In this document: one piece after another, positions 26,827 through 35,945 of the stretch | Position numbering within the stretch: the stretch's first letter is position 1 | Layout of the letters: each line of letters starts with the position of its first letter | NCBI GenBank assembly: GCA_030426465.1 | Contig: JAUHYK010000040.1 | Location: 1 to 39,391, forward strand | Direction of reading: 5' to 3' | Length of the DNA: 39,391 bases | Source of the DNA: Alphaproteobacteria bacterium | GTDB taxonomy: Bacteria > Pseudomonadota > Alphaproteobacteria > Caulobacterales > Parvularculaceae | Made by a program: the position numbers and the translations under genes | The notes under the pieces: model-generated | Database searches by the model: none | The model's input: the letters and a program-made list of their open reading frames with translations, nothing else | Told to the model about the DNA's origin: nothing

Positions 26827-27788
26827 TCCGTTTCTACAGCATCTGGAACGTCGAATATCTGACCCGGATAGATCAGGTCCGGATTGCGGATCTGCGCCGC
26901 ATTCGCCGCATAGATAATGGTGTATTGGGCGCCGCTGCCATAGGCGCGCCGCGCAATCCGCCAGAGGCTGTTGCCGGGCTGCACGATCACCCTGCCGTCG
27001 CGCAGTTGAATGTCATCCATGCTGGCGCGCTCAAACGGCAGCTCGATTGCGTATTCCGGCCGTCCGGTTTCATCGAGCTGGATCACCAGAAGGTCATACA
27101 CCCCCGGCGCGATCTGCGCTTCAGGCGCAATCGTCCAGCGGCCTTCTTCATTGGCGGCGACACGGCCGATAAGCTGACGGTTGATGTAAAGTTCAACGAC
27201 ACGGCCGGGCGTCGCGCGGCCCGAAAAGATCACGGCGCCGGCGTCATCATAGTCGATAACATCAAGCGACAACGGCCCGAGCCCTTCCGGCCGTTCACTC
27301 GGGTCCTGCAAGACTTCAGTGGCGCCGCCGGGCGTTGTCCGCAGCACCAACGGCAAGTCCCCTTCGCGCTCGGGCACGTAAATGACGATCGTGTCTTCCG
27401 AACGGATCACCGTCCCGTCTTCGGTGCGCATCGAGAGGCTCAGCTCGACCGGCCCTGCATCGAGCGGCGTTTCCGTGGCGATCACCCAGGAGCCATCCGG
27501 CTCTGCGGGCACTTTTTCAAGCTCTGCTTCATTTGCGTAAATCGTGACTTCAGAACCGGGCTTCGCACGCCCGGCGATGACAGCGTACCCAGTGCGATCA
27601 ACGCGCACGATATCAAAACTCGGCAGCGCAGGCTCCGCTGGCGTTTCGCTCTGCGGCTCATCCGTATCAGGGATCGCCGGTTCTGCGACCTCTTCACTCG
27701 GGCCTTCAATAATTTTAAAGCGTTCGGCGGCTTTCCAACCGATAAAGCCGAGAACAATCAGTAACAGGATTATGATGATGACACGCAT
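26808..27788 (-). CDS. Membrane-anchored LysM-domain protein
   Basis: The 326-residue protein has an N-terminal membrane segment (MRVIIIILLLIVLGFIGWKAAE), an acidic Pro-rich linker, and two beta-rich repeats with the phrasing AVIAGRAKPGSEVTIYANE and AVIFSGRATPGRVVELYINR. It ends in a LysM domain (about 270-322, VQPGNSLWRIARRAYGSGAQYTIIYAANAAQIRNPDLIYPGQIFDVP), which binds peptidoglycan. It is probably a periplasmic cell-wall-associated protein without visible catalytic residues. ATG 27788 is chosen because AAGGAG lies 9 bases upstream and the membrane helix then begins at once; the frame is open to 27875. It is divergent from the LOG gene. Confidence 0.88.
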   Translation of the reverse strand: MRVIIIILLLIVLGFIGWKAAERFKIIEGPSEEVAEPAIPDTDEPQSETPAEPALPSFDIVRVDRTGYAVIAGRAKPGSEVTIYANEAELEKVPAEPDGSWVIATETPLDAGPVELSLSMRTEDGTVIRSEDTIVIYVPEREGDLPLVLRTTPGGATEVLQDPSERPEGLGPLSLDVIDYDDAGAVIFSGRATPGRVVELYINRQLIGRVAANEEGRWTIAPEAQIAPGVYDLLVIQLDETGRPEYAIELPFERASMDDIQLRDGRVIVQPGNSLWRIARRAYGSGAQYTIIYAANAAQIRNPDLIYPGQIFDVPDAVETEEEGAN

Positions 27789-27890
27789 GAATAGCCGCTC
27801 CTTAACGCTTTGTTCCCGGCTCAAAGGGTACTTTACCCAAAGGTAAATCGGCGTACAATGCCACCCCAACAACAAGAAACGTGTAAGCTC

Positions 27891-28445
27891 ATGAAATCAT
27901 TATGTGTTTATTGCGGGTCACGGCCCGGTACTGACCCCGCCTTCAAAGAAGCCGCCATCTCCGTCGGAAAAGAAGCAGCCAAACGCGGCTGCCGCATCGT
28001 TTATGGCGGCGGCAAGCTCGGCCTTATGGGCGCAACCGCGGGCGCTGCGCGCGACGCAGGCGGCCCCGTCTTCGGCGTAATCCCCGATTTTCTCGTCGAA
28101 TTGGAAGGCGTGCTTGAGGGCGTTGATCATAAAATCGTCACCAACATGCATGAACGCAAGATGATGATGTATGAGGAGTCAGACGCTTTTCTGACCCTTC
28201 CCGGCGGCATCGGCACGCTTGAGGAGCTCATCGAAGTTTTGTCATGGGCGCGGCTCGGGCTTCACCGCAAACCGCTGATTGTCCTGAACATCAACGGCTT
28301 CTGGTCGCCGCTAAAAGAATTGCTCGACCATTTCGTCGAAAAGGGTCTTGCTGACGCAGAACTCGTGAATGACCTGAAATTCGTGGACTCCGTTGATGAA
28401 GTCTTCGAGGCCGCCGAGCGCAGCATTCTTCGCGAACGCGCGTAA
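27891..28445 (+). CDS. LOG-family nucleoside 5'-monophosphate phosphoribohydrolase
   Basis: This 184-residue Rossmann-fold enzyme belongs to the LOG (TIGR00730) family, which releases the base from nucleoside monophosphates such as cytokinin ribotides. It starts with the typical MKSLCVYCGSRPG and has the substrate motif LPGGIGTLEELIEVLSWARLGLHRKP, which combines the PGGxGTxxE signature with the conserved Arg. ATG 27891 is favoured because the conserved domain begins there, though its ribosome site is weak. ATG 27858 and an upstream start at 27810 are also open. The bacterial role is often purine salvage or nucleotide clean-up. It converges on gltX with only 3 bases between the stops. Confidence 0.92.
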   Translation: MKSLCVYCGSRPGTDPAFKEAAISVGKEAAKRGCRIVYGGGKLGLMGATAGAARDAGGPVFGVIPDFLVELEGVLEGVDHKIVTNMHERKMMMYEESDAFLTLPGGIGTLEELIEVLSWARLGLHRKPLIVLNINGFWSPLKELLDHFVEKGLADAELVNDLKFVDSVDEVFEAAERSILRERA

Positions 28446-28448
28446 CGC

Positions 28449-29777
28449 TCAGGCGCGCTTGCCGGAAAGCCGCGCCCGCGCCTTTTCAGATCCAATCAGA
28501 GGAAACAGCGCGGCCATCTCCGGTCCGCGCTGACGGCCGGTTAGCGCCAGGCGCAGCGGCATGAACAGGTTTTTGCCTTTGGCGCCGGTTTTTTCCTTCA
28601 CCGCGTTGGTGAAAGCGCCCCAGCTTTCCGCATCGAGAGCGTCCGGAACGAGCGCCGCCGCCTCATTGGCGAAGTCGGCGTTTTCAATCACCGGCTCCAC
28701 GACGCCATCGACGACTTCGATCCAGTCGGCGGCGTCCTTGAGGCGCGTGATGTTCCCTTTCACCGCTTCCCACAATGTCTCGTTGACGCCAAGCATTTTC
28801 AGGCGCTCCGCGACCTTTTCATAAGGCGTTTCATGGAGAATTTTGGCGTTGAGCGCTTCAAGCTCGCCCATGTCGAAACGCGCCGGCGCGCGGCCAACGC
28901 GATCAAAATCAAAGCTTTCGGCAAGCGCCATCAAATCAGGCTGAGGCAATACGGGGTCAGCGGTGCCGAGTTTGGCGAGAAGGCTTGTAATCGCGGCAGG
29001 CTCAAGCCCGTCATCACGCATTGCTTCGATCGACAGGGAGCCCAGCCGTTTCGACAGCCCCTGCCCGTCGGCGCCGACCAGCAGCGAGTGGTGTGCGAAG
29101 GCTGGCGGCTCACCGCCAAGCGCGCGGATAATCTCGATCTGCACGCCCGTGTTGGTGACGTGGTCCTCACCGCGCATCACATGGGTGATGTTCGCGTCAA
29201 TATCATCGACACAACTCGGCAGCGTATAAAGATACATGCCGTCTTCGCGGATCAACACCGGATCAGAAACGCTCGCCGTGTCCACCGTTGTTTCGCCGCG
29301 AATAAGATCATCCCACTTTACTGGCGTTTGCGAGAGCTTGAAGCGCCAATGGGGCTTGCGGCCCTCCGCTTCATAGTCCGCCTTTTGCGCGTCGGTGAGA
29401 TCCAGCGCTGCGCGGTCATAAACCGGCGGCAAAGAGCGGGCACGCTGGATCTTGCGCTTGCGGTCGAGCTCTTCGGCGGATTCGTAACAAGGGTATAAAA
29501 GCCCCTCAGCGATCAGCTTGTCGCGCGCCGCGTCATAACTGTCGAAGCGCGCTGACTGGCTGAAGGTCTCATCATAGGTAAGGCCGAGCCAACCGAGATC
29601 CGCACGGATGCCGTCTTCATAACCTTGAGTCGAGCGCTCCTGGTCGGTGTCATCGATCCGGAGCACGAAAATCCCGCCGGATTTCCGGGCGAAGAGCCAG
29701 TTCCACAGGGCGGCGCGCACATTGCCAACATGAATCTTTCCTGTTGGGGACGGCGCGAAACGGACTTTGACGGTCAT
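28449..29777 (-). CDS. gltX: Glutamyl-tRNA synthetase
   Basis: This 442-residue class I synthetase charges tRNA-Glu, and in bacteria lacking GlnRS often tRNA-Gln as well. The HIGH-equivalent is HVGN in FAPSPTGKIHVGN (7-19), the KMSKS-equivalent is LSKR (GQGLSKRLGS, near 245), and LRIDDTDQERS is the conserved glutamate-binding block. The CP1 insert lacks the zinc-binding Cys/His pattern of E. coli GluRS. The length is slightly below the 460-490 usual in bacteria, and alphaproteobacteria commonly carry two GluRS paralogues. I cannot say which tRNA this one prefers. Confidence 0.95.
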   Translation of the reverse strand: MTVKVRFAPSPTGKIHVGNVRAALWNWLFARKSGGIFVLRIDDTDQERSTQGYEDGIRADLGWLGLTYDETFSQSARFDSYDAARDKLIAEGLLYPCYESAEELDRKRKIQRARSLPPVYDRAALDLTDAQKADYEAEGRKPHWRFKLSQTPVKWDDLIRGETTVDTASVSDPVLIREDGMYLYTLPSCVDDIDANITHVMRGEDHVTNTGVQIEIIRALGGEPPAFAHHSLLVGADGQGLSKRLGSLSIEAMRDDGLEPAAITSLLAKLGTADPVLPQPDLMALAESFDFDRVGRAPARFDMGELEALNAKILHETPYEKVAERLKMLGVNETLWEAVKGNITRLKDAADWIEVVDGVVEPVIENADFANEAAALVPDALDAESWGAFTNAVKEKTGAKGKNLFMPLRLALTGRQRGPEMAALFPLIGSEKARARLSGKRA

Positions 29778-29858
29778 GGGGGTTCCAGAGGCTGAAAAAG
29801 CGACGCCTTAACCCTTCCCCGCAGCCGGGTCAAACCTCCTCGTCTTGTCAGGTTTTGG

Positions 29859-29874
29859 CGGCCCTAAACTTGAA
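29859..29874 (+). promoter_or_regulatory. Weak sigma-54 promoter candidate for the VPLPA-CTERM gene
   Basis: CGGCCCTAAACTTGAA keeps GGC and TTG at the same spacing as the four strong sites, but the -12 element reads GA in place of GC. The predicted start near 29885 is about 35 bases before GTG 29920. The mismatch falls at an invariant position, so this is only suggestive. Confidence 0.3.
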
Positions 29875-29919
29875 AGAAAGGAGGCGAAACCCGCCATCAG
29901 GCCTGTCAGGAGTATCAAG

Positions 29920-30606
29920 GTGTCCCGCATTAAAACAGTTTTCGCCGCCCTCGCGCTGAGCATCGCCGCGCCGGGCCTCGCCAACGCCGCAACCGTTTCA
30001 GTTCGCGACAATCCGGACAATGGCGGGTCGGTTTTCGCCAGCGGCTTTAACCGCTCCATCAGCATCCAGTATGACGGAACCAACCGGAACGTTCAGGCCG
30101 GGGTCTTTTCCCTCCAATATAATGAGGGCGATGGCTGGGTCGACTTCTACACCTTCTGTCTGCAGCTTTCAGAATATCTCTCCCTGCCGCGCGACCATGA
30201 GCGCGTCGCCGGAAGCGACTATTTCGCCTCAGGCGATGACCTCAACGCGCTGGGCGTTCTTTACGGCTCGCTGATGACGACCGACTATGTTTTCCAAAAC
30301 GCGAACACGGCCGCAGCGGCGCAGTCGATCATCTGGGAGATCACCGAAGACGGCGCATCCGCCTTCGATCTCGCCGCAGGTGACTTCAAACTGTTCACAG
30401 CCGATGTCCTCGCTGAAGCGAATGCGCTCTGGGCGCTCATCATCTCCGGCGACTTCGCGGCGGAAGCCTTCGACGTTTTTGCAGCACGCGGCACGCAGGA
30501 CCTCATCACCTCAAGCGTGCCTATTCCCGGCGCGCTGCCGCTCTTGTTCTCCGGTCTCGCTGGCCTCGGCTTTGCGAGCCGCAAGCAAAAAGCCCAAACA
30601 GCCTGA
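29920..30606 (+). CDS. VPLPA-CTERM sorting-signal protein, probable exosortase substrate
   Basis: This 228-residue exported protein has a clear signal peptide (MSRIKTVFAALALSIAAPGLANA). Its C-terminal tripartite sorting signal is a VPIPGALPL motif (from Val200), a hydrophobic helix LLFSGLAGLGFA, and a basic end SRKQKAQTA. The mature region has no enzymatic motif; one Cys lies in FYTFCLQLSEYL. GTG 29920 is chosen because CAGGAG lies 7 bases upstream (29907-29912) and the signal peptide begins at once; the frame is open to 29845 but that extension is not signal-like. The exosortase at 17757-19403 is the obvious processing enzyme. A strong terminator follows, so it is probably monocistronic. Confidence 0.88.
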   Translation: MSRIKTVFAALALSIAAPGLANAATVSVRDNPDNGGSVFASGFNRSISIQYDGTNRNVQAGVFSLQYNEGDGWVDFYTFCLQLSEYLSLPRDHERVAGSDYFASGDDLNALGVLYGSLMTTDYVFQNANTAAAAQSIIWEITEDGASAFDLAAGDFKLFTADVLAEANALWALIISGDFAAEAFDVFAARGTQDLITSSVPIPGALPLLFSGLAGLGFASRKQKAQTA

Positions 30607-30667
30607 CAAAGTTTCCGTGGGGGAAACACGAGTGCGCCTCGAGAGGGGTGCTTTCGGGGGAAGAAAA

Positions 30668-30692
30668 GGCCGGGCAAAGCCCGGTCTTTTTG
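30668..30692 (+). terminator. Rho-independent terminator after the VPLPA-CTERM gene
   Basis: CCGGGC (30670-30675) and GCCCGG (30679-30684) form a GC-rich stem with an AAA loop. The flanking G/C extends it by one or two pairs, and TCTTTTTG follows. This is a textbook intrinsic terminator, about 65 bases after the stop codon. Confidence 0.8.
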
Positions 30693-30717
30693 CTTTTCGC
30701 GCCTTTTATGCGGCCCT

Positions 30718-31146
30718 TTACATCCAGGTGTCCGTAAACGCCATGGCGGCGACGAGCGCGGAGAAAAGCGCATAAGAGAAAAATCCGTAAGCAAACAGCG
30801 CCGCCATCCGCCACACATTTCGGCAACGGTAAAATGCAAAGCCGAGAAATATTGCTTGCGCCGCGAGGAAGCTCACAAGCAGCGGCGTCGCAGCATTCCC
30901 CTCAAGCTGGCCGCGAAAAACACCGGCGACAAAGACAATGAGCAGGCTCGCCGCTGGCGAGGCCAGAAAAATCAACATGTCCCGGCGACGATTGCGAAGC
31001 CATAAAACCACCGCCGCGAGAAGCGACGCCATCCCGGTAAAGGGAACCAGCAACAACCATTCAATGCTTGGCGCAACAAACATCATTGCAAAAGCGGTCG
31101 CAAACCACATAGGCGTCGTGAACATCAATCCCAGCGCTTCCACCAT
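30718..31146 (-). CDS. Small four-helix membrane protein of unknown function
   Basis: This 142-residue protein is almost wholly hydrophobic, with about four membrane segments (about 10-48, 58-74, 86-106 and 112-138) and a basic loop WLRNRRRDM between the first pair and the rest. I do not recognise the family. AGGG lies 5 bases before ATG 31146. It begins 6 bases after the alpha/beta hydrolase stop, so the two form one transcription unit. Sparse charged residues and short loops argue against an enzyme with a soluble active site. Confidence 0.7.
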   Translation of the reverse strand: MVEALGLMFTTPMWFATAFAMMFVAPSIEWLLLVPFTGMASLLAAVVLWLRNRRRDMLIFLASPAASLLIVFVAGVFRGQLEGNAATPLLVSFLAAQAIFLGFAFYRCRNVWRMAALFAYGFFSYALFSALVAAMAFTDTWM

Positions 31147-31152
31147 CAGGCC

Positions 31153-32007
31153 CTACCCCTCCCGGTTTTGAACAAGAAACGCATCAAGCAATTCGTAGAA
31201 GCGAGGCTGGGACCGGGTGGTCGCGTGAATCCGGTGGGGCGCTCCCTCGATCATAGCGACGGCCGCTTCGGGATTAGCCGCGCGGAACCGCGCCTCATGT
31301 TCGGGCGCAAAACCCGGCCCTAATTTCGGATCAGCGCGGACAAGCATCGCCGGAACGTTTAACGGTTCATCACCCTTGAAACTTTCAAAGACGGCCGTCG
31401 ATGTCGCCGGGGTCCAGCATTCCGGGTCCTGACGCATCAGCCCCGAAGCGGCGCTGAGGATATGCCGGGCGCTTGAGTGATCGGCCTGAACGCCGCCCTG
31501 CGGGGCCGGCGCGTCTCCCGCGGCGTCTAAATACTCACCGAGCCCCGCGCCTTTGTCGCGCATGGCGATCAGCATTTTCTGAACAGCATCAAAACGCTTG
31601 TCATTGCCGGACTTTGCAAATTCCGTCGCATCGCCAAAGAAATAGGGCGGGTCTTCCATGAACAGCGCTTTCAGAAACGGATGCGGGTGTTGCGCCAGAA
31701 AAGCGCCGGTGACGGCGCCGAGCGAATGACTGACAATGATTGTTGGACGGCGGATAAAATCGAGCGCTGCGCCGGCGTCCGCCGCATAATCCTCCACCAG
31801 ATATGATCCCGCGCGATCCGAAGCCCCGTGCCCGCGAAAATCCAGCGTCCAGACCTGAAAGCGATCTTCATAGCGCCGCATCGTCTCCTGCCAGGTGTCG
31901 CGAGACCCGGCGATGCCATGGAGGCAAAGAACAGCCGGCGCGCCTTCCGGTCCATAGACCGAGGCCGCCAGATTGAGATCGCCATTCCTGATCGTGATGT
32001 CGGTCAT
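31153..32007 (-). CDS. Alpha/beta hydrolase
   Basis: The 284-residue protein has the alpha/beta hydrolase fold with the oxyanion strand LCLHGIAGS (28-35), the DFRGHGASDR motif (56-65) and the nucleophile Ser95 in SHSLGAVTG. A candidate catalytic His lies in the C-terminal segment GAPHRIHATT; the acid residue is less certain. It has no signal peptide, so it is probably cytosolic. It resembles the broad esterase/epoxide hydrolase/C-C hydrolase group and the substrate cannot be told. AAGGA precedes ATG 32007 by 5 bases. It is divergent from the TonB-dependent receptor gene and is followed closely by the small membrane protein. Confidence 0.9.
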   Translation of the reverse strand: MTDITIRNGDLNLAASVYGPEGAPAVLCLHGIAGSRDTWQETMRRYEDRFQVWTLDFRGHGASDRAGSYLVEDYAADAGAALDFIRRPTIIVSHSLGAVTGAFLAQHPHPFLKALFMEDPPYFFGDATEFAKSGNDKRFDAVQKMLIAMRDKGAGLGEYLDAAGDAPAPQGGVQADHSSARHILSAASGLMRQDPECWTPATSTAVFESFKGDEPLNVPAMLVRADPKLGPGFAPEHEARFRAANPEAAVAMIEGAPHRIHATTRSQPRFYELLDAFLVQNREG

Positions 32008-32260
32008 ACCAGTCCTTCAAGCGCATTTCTTGCGCAATCTAGCGCATCACTGAGAGCGGTCAAACCTCATCGCCTGCAACGTAAATTCAGCACACAAGCA
32101 TTTCGCAGTGTCACAACACAATCACGCGCGCGAATGGCTCCGGGACCAAACTCGCAGCACAATCGCGACAATCACTAAAATCTCACAATTCTAAAACAAA
32201 AGCGTCATCGCACTCTGGTTAATCGCCCCGGGGATCAACTCTCTCAAAAAAGGTAGGGGT

Positions 32261-34660
32261 ATGTTTAACAAAATATCAGTCACCGCACTCGCGCTTGCAA
32301 TCAGCGCAGGCCCACAAGCCTATGCGCAAAACGTCGATACCACGTCAGCGCAAAACAACGACACTGTCATTGTAACAGGCACACGCGTGACCGGGCGCAC
32401 TGCTTTCGACAGTCTGGCGCCAGTCGATGTTATTTCCGATGAAGCGCTCAATCTCACCGCTTCCGATGAAATCATGGATTCGCTTGCGCAGCTGACACCG
32501 TCTTTCAATGTTCAGCGCTTGCCGCTAAATGACGGACTGATTTTTGTTCGCCCGGCGCGCTTGCGCAATCTCTCGCCCGATCACACGCTGGTGCTGGTCA
32601 ACGGCAAGCGCCGCCACCGGTCCGCGCTTCTTGGCTCCAACGGCGCGCAGTCGCCGGATCTGGCGCAAATCCCGTCTTTCGCCGTGAAGCGCATCGAAGT
32701 GCTACGCGACGGCGCGTCGGCGCAATATGGTTCGGACGCCATCGCCGGGGTCATCAACATCATTCTTGACGACGAGCCGGGCCTCAGCGCCTTCGGCCAG
32801 TATGGTCAATATTATGAAAATGACGGCGATCAGTATCGCGCCGGCATTCAGGGCGGGCTTTCCGGCGATACCGGCTTTGTAAACGCGACTTTCGAATATT
32901 CAGACTCCGCACGCACCTCCCGCACGCGCCAACGCCAGGACGCCATCGATTTCCAGGCCGCCAATCCCGATATAGATGTGCCCAATCCGGTGCAGAACTG
33001 GGGCCAGCCCGAGCGCACATCCTACCGCTTCGCGCTCAACAGCGCGCTCGACGCCGGCTTCGCAGAACTCTACGCCTTCGGCACTTACGGCTGGGGCACA
33101 GGCGTCTCCGATTTCAACTGGCGCAACCCCGCAACAACAAGCGCGTATAATCCAAGCGCCGCCTTCCCCGGGTTCGATCTCAACGACATCTTCCCGGCCG
33201 GTTTCTCTCCGCAATTCGGACAGGATGACGAAGACTATTCCATCGCTGGCGGATTGCGCAGCAATGGCGAAGGCCCGTTCACCTATGATGTGAGCGCAAG
33301 CCATGGCCGCAACGAAATCGACTATTTCATCTATGACACGATCAACGCCTCGCTCGGGCCGGACAGCCCGACATCGTTCGATCCCGGCACGCTCATCCAG
33401 AGTGAGTTCAACGTCAACGCCGACTTCGGCTATGAATGGGATTCCGGTTTCTTTGCAGGGCCCGTCAACATCGCCTGGGGCGGCGAGCGGCGCGAGGAAA
33501 CCTATGAAATTGTCGCGGGTGATCTTGCTTCTTACGCGATCGGCGCAGGCGCTGCGGACGGCCTCCCTTCCGGCTCCAACGGTTTTCCCGGCTATAGCGA
33601 AGCGCAAGCCGGCGAATTCAAACAGACCAGCCACGCCGGTTATGTGGATATTGAAGTCCCGCTGACGGACATCTGGACCATCGGTCTTGCGGGCCGTTAC
33701 GAAGACTTCAGCGAATATGGCGACAGCCTCGACGGAAAAATCTCAACCCGCCTCGAAGTCACGCCGAATTTTGCGCTGCGCGCCACAGCCTCAACCGGCT
33801 TCCGCGCGCCGACGCCGGGTCAACTCTTCAGCGAGCGCACCTCGCAAGGTCTCGACACGGTGACCCTCAACATCTTCACCGCCGGCCGATTCAGCCCGCA
33901 AGGCCCTGTCGCGGACGTCATCAATGCTCGCGCAGACTCGGATATCCGTCCGCTTGAGGCCGAAGAGTCGGAAAACTACACCGCCGGGATGACCTTTCGT
34001 CAGGGCGGCATGACGGCGACCGTCGATTTCTACCAGATCAACATCTCCAACCGCTTCGGGTCATCACAGACGTTCAACCCGACGCCGGAAGAACAGGCCC
34101 AGTTCGTTGCGCTCGGCGTGCCGGGCGGCGAAGGCATCACCCGCGTCAATTTCTTCCAGAACGATTTCGACACCCGCACTCGCGGCGTCGATGTCGTCAC
34201 GACTTACGCCATGGAGGCGGGACCGGGCGATCTCACCCTCACCGGCGCCTATAATTACAACGTCACGAAAGTCACCGGCGGCGACCTCGCGCTTGACGAC
34301 ACCAGTCGCGTTCGCTTCGAGGAAAACCTGCCGAACCATACGGCGACAGCGTCGGCCAATTATGCGGTTGGCGCGTTCGAGCTTATGGGCCGCGTGCGTT
34401 ATTACGGATCCTGGACAGACTTCTCGTTCAACTCAATGGGCGACATCTTTCAGGAATTCAGCGGCGAGATGTTTGTGGACCTCGCGGCCACCTATCATCT
34501 GACCGATCAGTTCTCCATCCGCGCAGGCGCGGAGAACGTGCTCGACACTTATCCGGACGAAGCCGAGTTCCAGGCAAACCGGGGCCTCATCTATTCGCGT
34601 AACGCGCCCTATGACACGGATGGCGGCTTCTACTACGTTCGGTTCGACGTGAAACTGTGA
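32261..34660 (+). CDS. TonB-dependent outer-membrane receptor
   Basis: This 799-residue receptor imports a ligand across the outer membrane using energy from TonB. It has a signal peptide (MFNKISVTALALAISAGPQAYAQ), a TonB-box-like DTVIVTGTRV (about 34-43), and a plug domain (about 50-175, with the family blocks LVLVNGKRRHRS and IEVLRDGASAQYGSDAIAGVINIIL). A 22-strand-type barrel completes it, with alternating aromatic strands and a final strand FYYVRFDVKL. The terminal residue is Leu, not the usual Phe or Trp. The plug resembles receptors for organic ligands as much as siderophore receptors, so the ligand is unknown. The Tat-exported PLP enzyme starts 13 bases after its stop, which ties the two together. 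Confidence 0.92.
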   Translation: MFNKISVTALALAISAGPQAYAQNVDTTSAQNNDTVIVTGTRVTGRTAFDSLAPVDVISDEALNLTASDEIMDSLAQLTPSFNVQRLPLNDGLIFVRPARLRNLSPDHTLVLVNGKRRHRSALLGSNGAQSPDLAQIPSFAVKRIEVLRDGASAQYGSDAIAGVINIILDDEPGLSAFGQYGQYYENDGDQYRAGIQGGLSGDTGFVNATFEYSDSARTSRTRQRQDAIDFQAANPDIDVPNPVQNWGQPERTSYRFALNSALDAGFAELYAFGTYGWGTGVSDFNWRNPATTSAYNPSAAFPGFDLNDIFPAGFSPQFGQDDEDYSIAGGLRSNGEGPFTYDVSASHGRNEIDYFIYDTINASLGPDSPTSFDPGTLIQSEFNVNADFGYEWDSGFFAGPVNIAWGGERREETYEIVAGDLASYAIGAGAADGLPSGSNGFPGYSEAQAGEFKQTSHAGYVDIEVPLTDIWTIGLAGRYEDFSEYGDSLDGKISTRLEVTPNFALRATASTGFRAPTPGQLFSERTSQGLDTVTLNIFTAGRFSPQGPVADVINARADSDIRPLEAEESENYTAGMTFRQGGMTATVDFYQINISNRFGSSQTFNPTPEEQAQFVALGVPGGEGITRVNFFQNDFDTRTRGVDVVTTYAMEAGPGDLTLTGAYNYNVTKVTGGDLALDDTSRVRFEENLPNHTATASANYAVGAFELMGRVRYYGSWTDFSFNSMGDIFQEFSGEMFVDLAATYHLTDQFSIRAGAENVLDTYPDEAEFQANRGLIYSRNAPYDTDGGFYYVRFDVKL

Positions 34661-34673
34661 TAGACATTTCAGA

Positions 34674-35945
34674 ATGAACCAGTCACGACGCACATTATTG
34701 AAAGGCGCAGCCGCACTGGCTGCGCCTTCTTTTACGATCACCGCCGCGGCCGCCATACCGCACGGTTCGAACTCCACAGCAAACGATGAGGCCTATTGGC
34801 GCGAGGTCGCAAAGGCCTATGACGTCAAACAGGACATCATCAATCTGGAAAACGGCTATTGGGGCGTCATGGCGCGCCCTGTCGCCGAGCGCTATATCGA
34901 GCAGGTAAAACGCGTCAATCACGACAATTCCTATTTCGCCCGCCGGTCATGGCGAGACGAACATAATGCGGTCATTGCGCAACTTGCGGCGGCGCTCGGC
35001 GCTGACGAAGACGAGATCGCCATCACCCGCGGCGCAACCGAAGCCCTGAAGGGGCTCATCGCCGGCTATAACAAGCTCGAGCCCGGGCAAGCGGTGATGT
35101 ATGCCGATCTCGACTATCCTGAAATGATTGCAATGATGGACTGGCGCGCCGCGAAAAGCAGCTGCGATGTCGTTCGCGTCACCATTCCCGAGCCTTCAAC
35201 CCATGACGGGCTGATCGCATTCTATAAAAAAGCGCTTACCGACAATCCGTCGGTGAAGCTCCTTCTGCTCACCCATATCAGCAACCGGACGGGCCTCGCC
35301 ATTCCGGTGAAAGAAATCGTTGCGATGGCGCGTACGAAAAACGTCGATTGCATTGTCGACGCCGCGCATTCATGGGGCCAGATGGATTTCAGCGCTGACG
35401 ACATCGGCGCCGATTTCGTTGGTTACAATCTGCACAAGTGGATCGGCGCGCCCATCGGCGCCGGCATGATCTATATCCGCAAAGGTCGCCTTGACGATAT
35501 CAGCCCCGATCCCGGCGCGCCGGACTATGACCAAGACCATGTGTCGGGCCGCATTCATACGGGCACGGTGGATTTTGCTGCAGTGCTGACCCTGCCCGAG
35601 GCGCTGAAATTTCATCTCGATGTGGGGCCGGCGGCGAAGGCCGCGCGCTTTTCCTATCTGCGCGATCTCTGGGCTGAACCGTCACGCGCGCTGCCGGGCG
35701 TCGAGGTGCTGACGCCGGACGATTCACGTCTCCATGCCGGCATCACCTCGTTCCGCCTCACCGGAAAAACAACGCCGGAAGACAATATCGCCGTTTCAAA
35801 ACGGCTGCTCGACGAGTTCAATATCTTCACGGTGCATCGCGTCGGCGTCGCGGCGGGATCTTGTGTGCGCGTCACGCCATCGCTTTATAATTCACCGGAT
35901 GACTCACTGGCGCTGGCGAAGGCGTTGAAGGTGGTGACCGCCTAA
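34674..35945 (+). CDS. Tat-exported class V aminotransferase-fold PLP enzyme (isopenicillin-N-epimerase/PvdN-like)
   Basis: The 423-residue protein begins with a twin-arginine signal (SRRTLLKGAAALAAPSF), so it should be folded with its cofactor in the cytosol and then exported. The mature part is a fold-type I PLP enzyme of the class V group: Asp229 in DAAHSWGQ pairs with the pyridine nitrogen, and Lys255 in NLHKWIGAPIGAG forms the Schiff base. The nearest described analogue I know is PvdN of Pseudomonas, a Tat-exported PLP enzyme that edits pyoverdine in the periplasm. Its position just behind a TonB-dependent receptor suggests it acts on the imported compound. Its stop interlocks with that of nadE. 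Confidence 0.88.
   Translation: MNQSRRTLLKGAAALAAPSFTITAAAAIPHGSNSTANDEAYWREVAKAYDVKQDIINLENGYWGVMARPVAERYIEQVKRVNHDNSYFARRSWRDEHNAVIAQLAAALGADEDEIAITRGATEALKGLIAGYNKLEPGQAVMYADLDYPEMIAMMDWRAAKSSCDVVRVTIPEPSTHDGLIAFYKKALTDNPSVKLLLLTHISNRTGLAIPVKEIVAMARTKNVDCIVDAAHSWGQMDFSADDIGADFVGYNLHKWIGAPIGAGMIYIRKGRLDDISPDPGAPDYDQDHVSGRIHTGTVDFAAVLTLPEALKFHLDVGPAAKAARFSYLRDLWAEPSRALPGVEVLTPDDSRLHAGITSFRLTGKTTPEDNIAVSKRLLDEFNIFTVHRVGVAAGSCVRVTPSLYNSPDDSLALAKALKVVTA

Noticed and set aside
32141-32156. CGGGACCAAACTCGCA, a GG-N10-GC site upstream of the TonB-dependent receptor
   Set aside because: It lacks the GGC and TTGC cores shared by the four strong sites; GG-N10-GC alone is expected about once by chance in a region this size.
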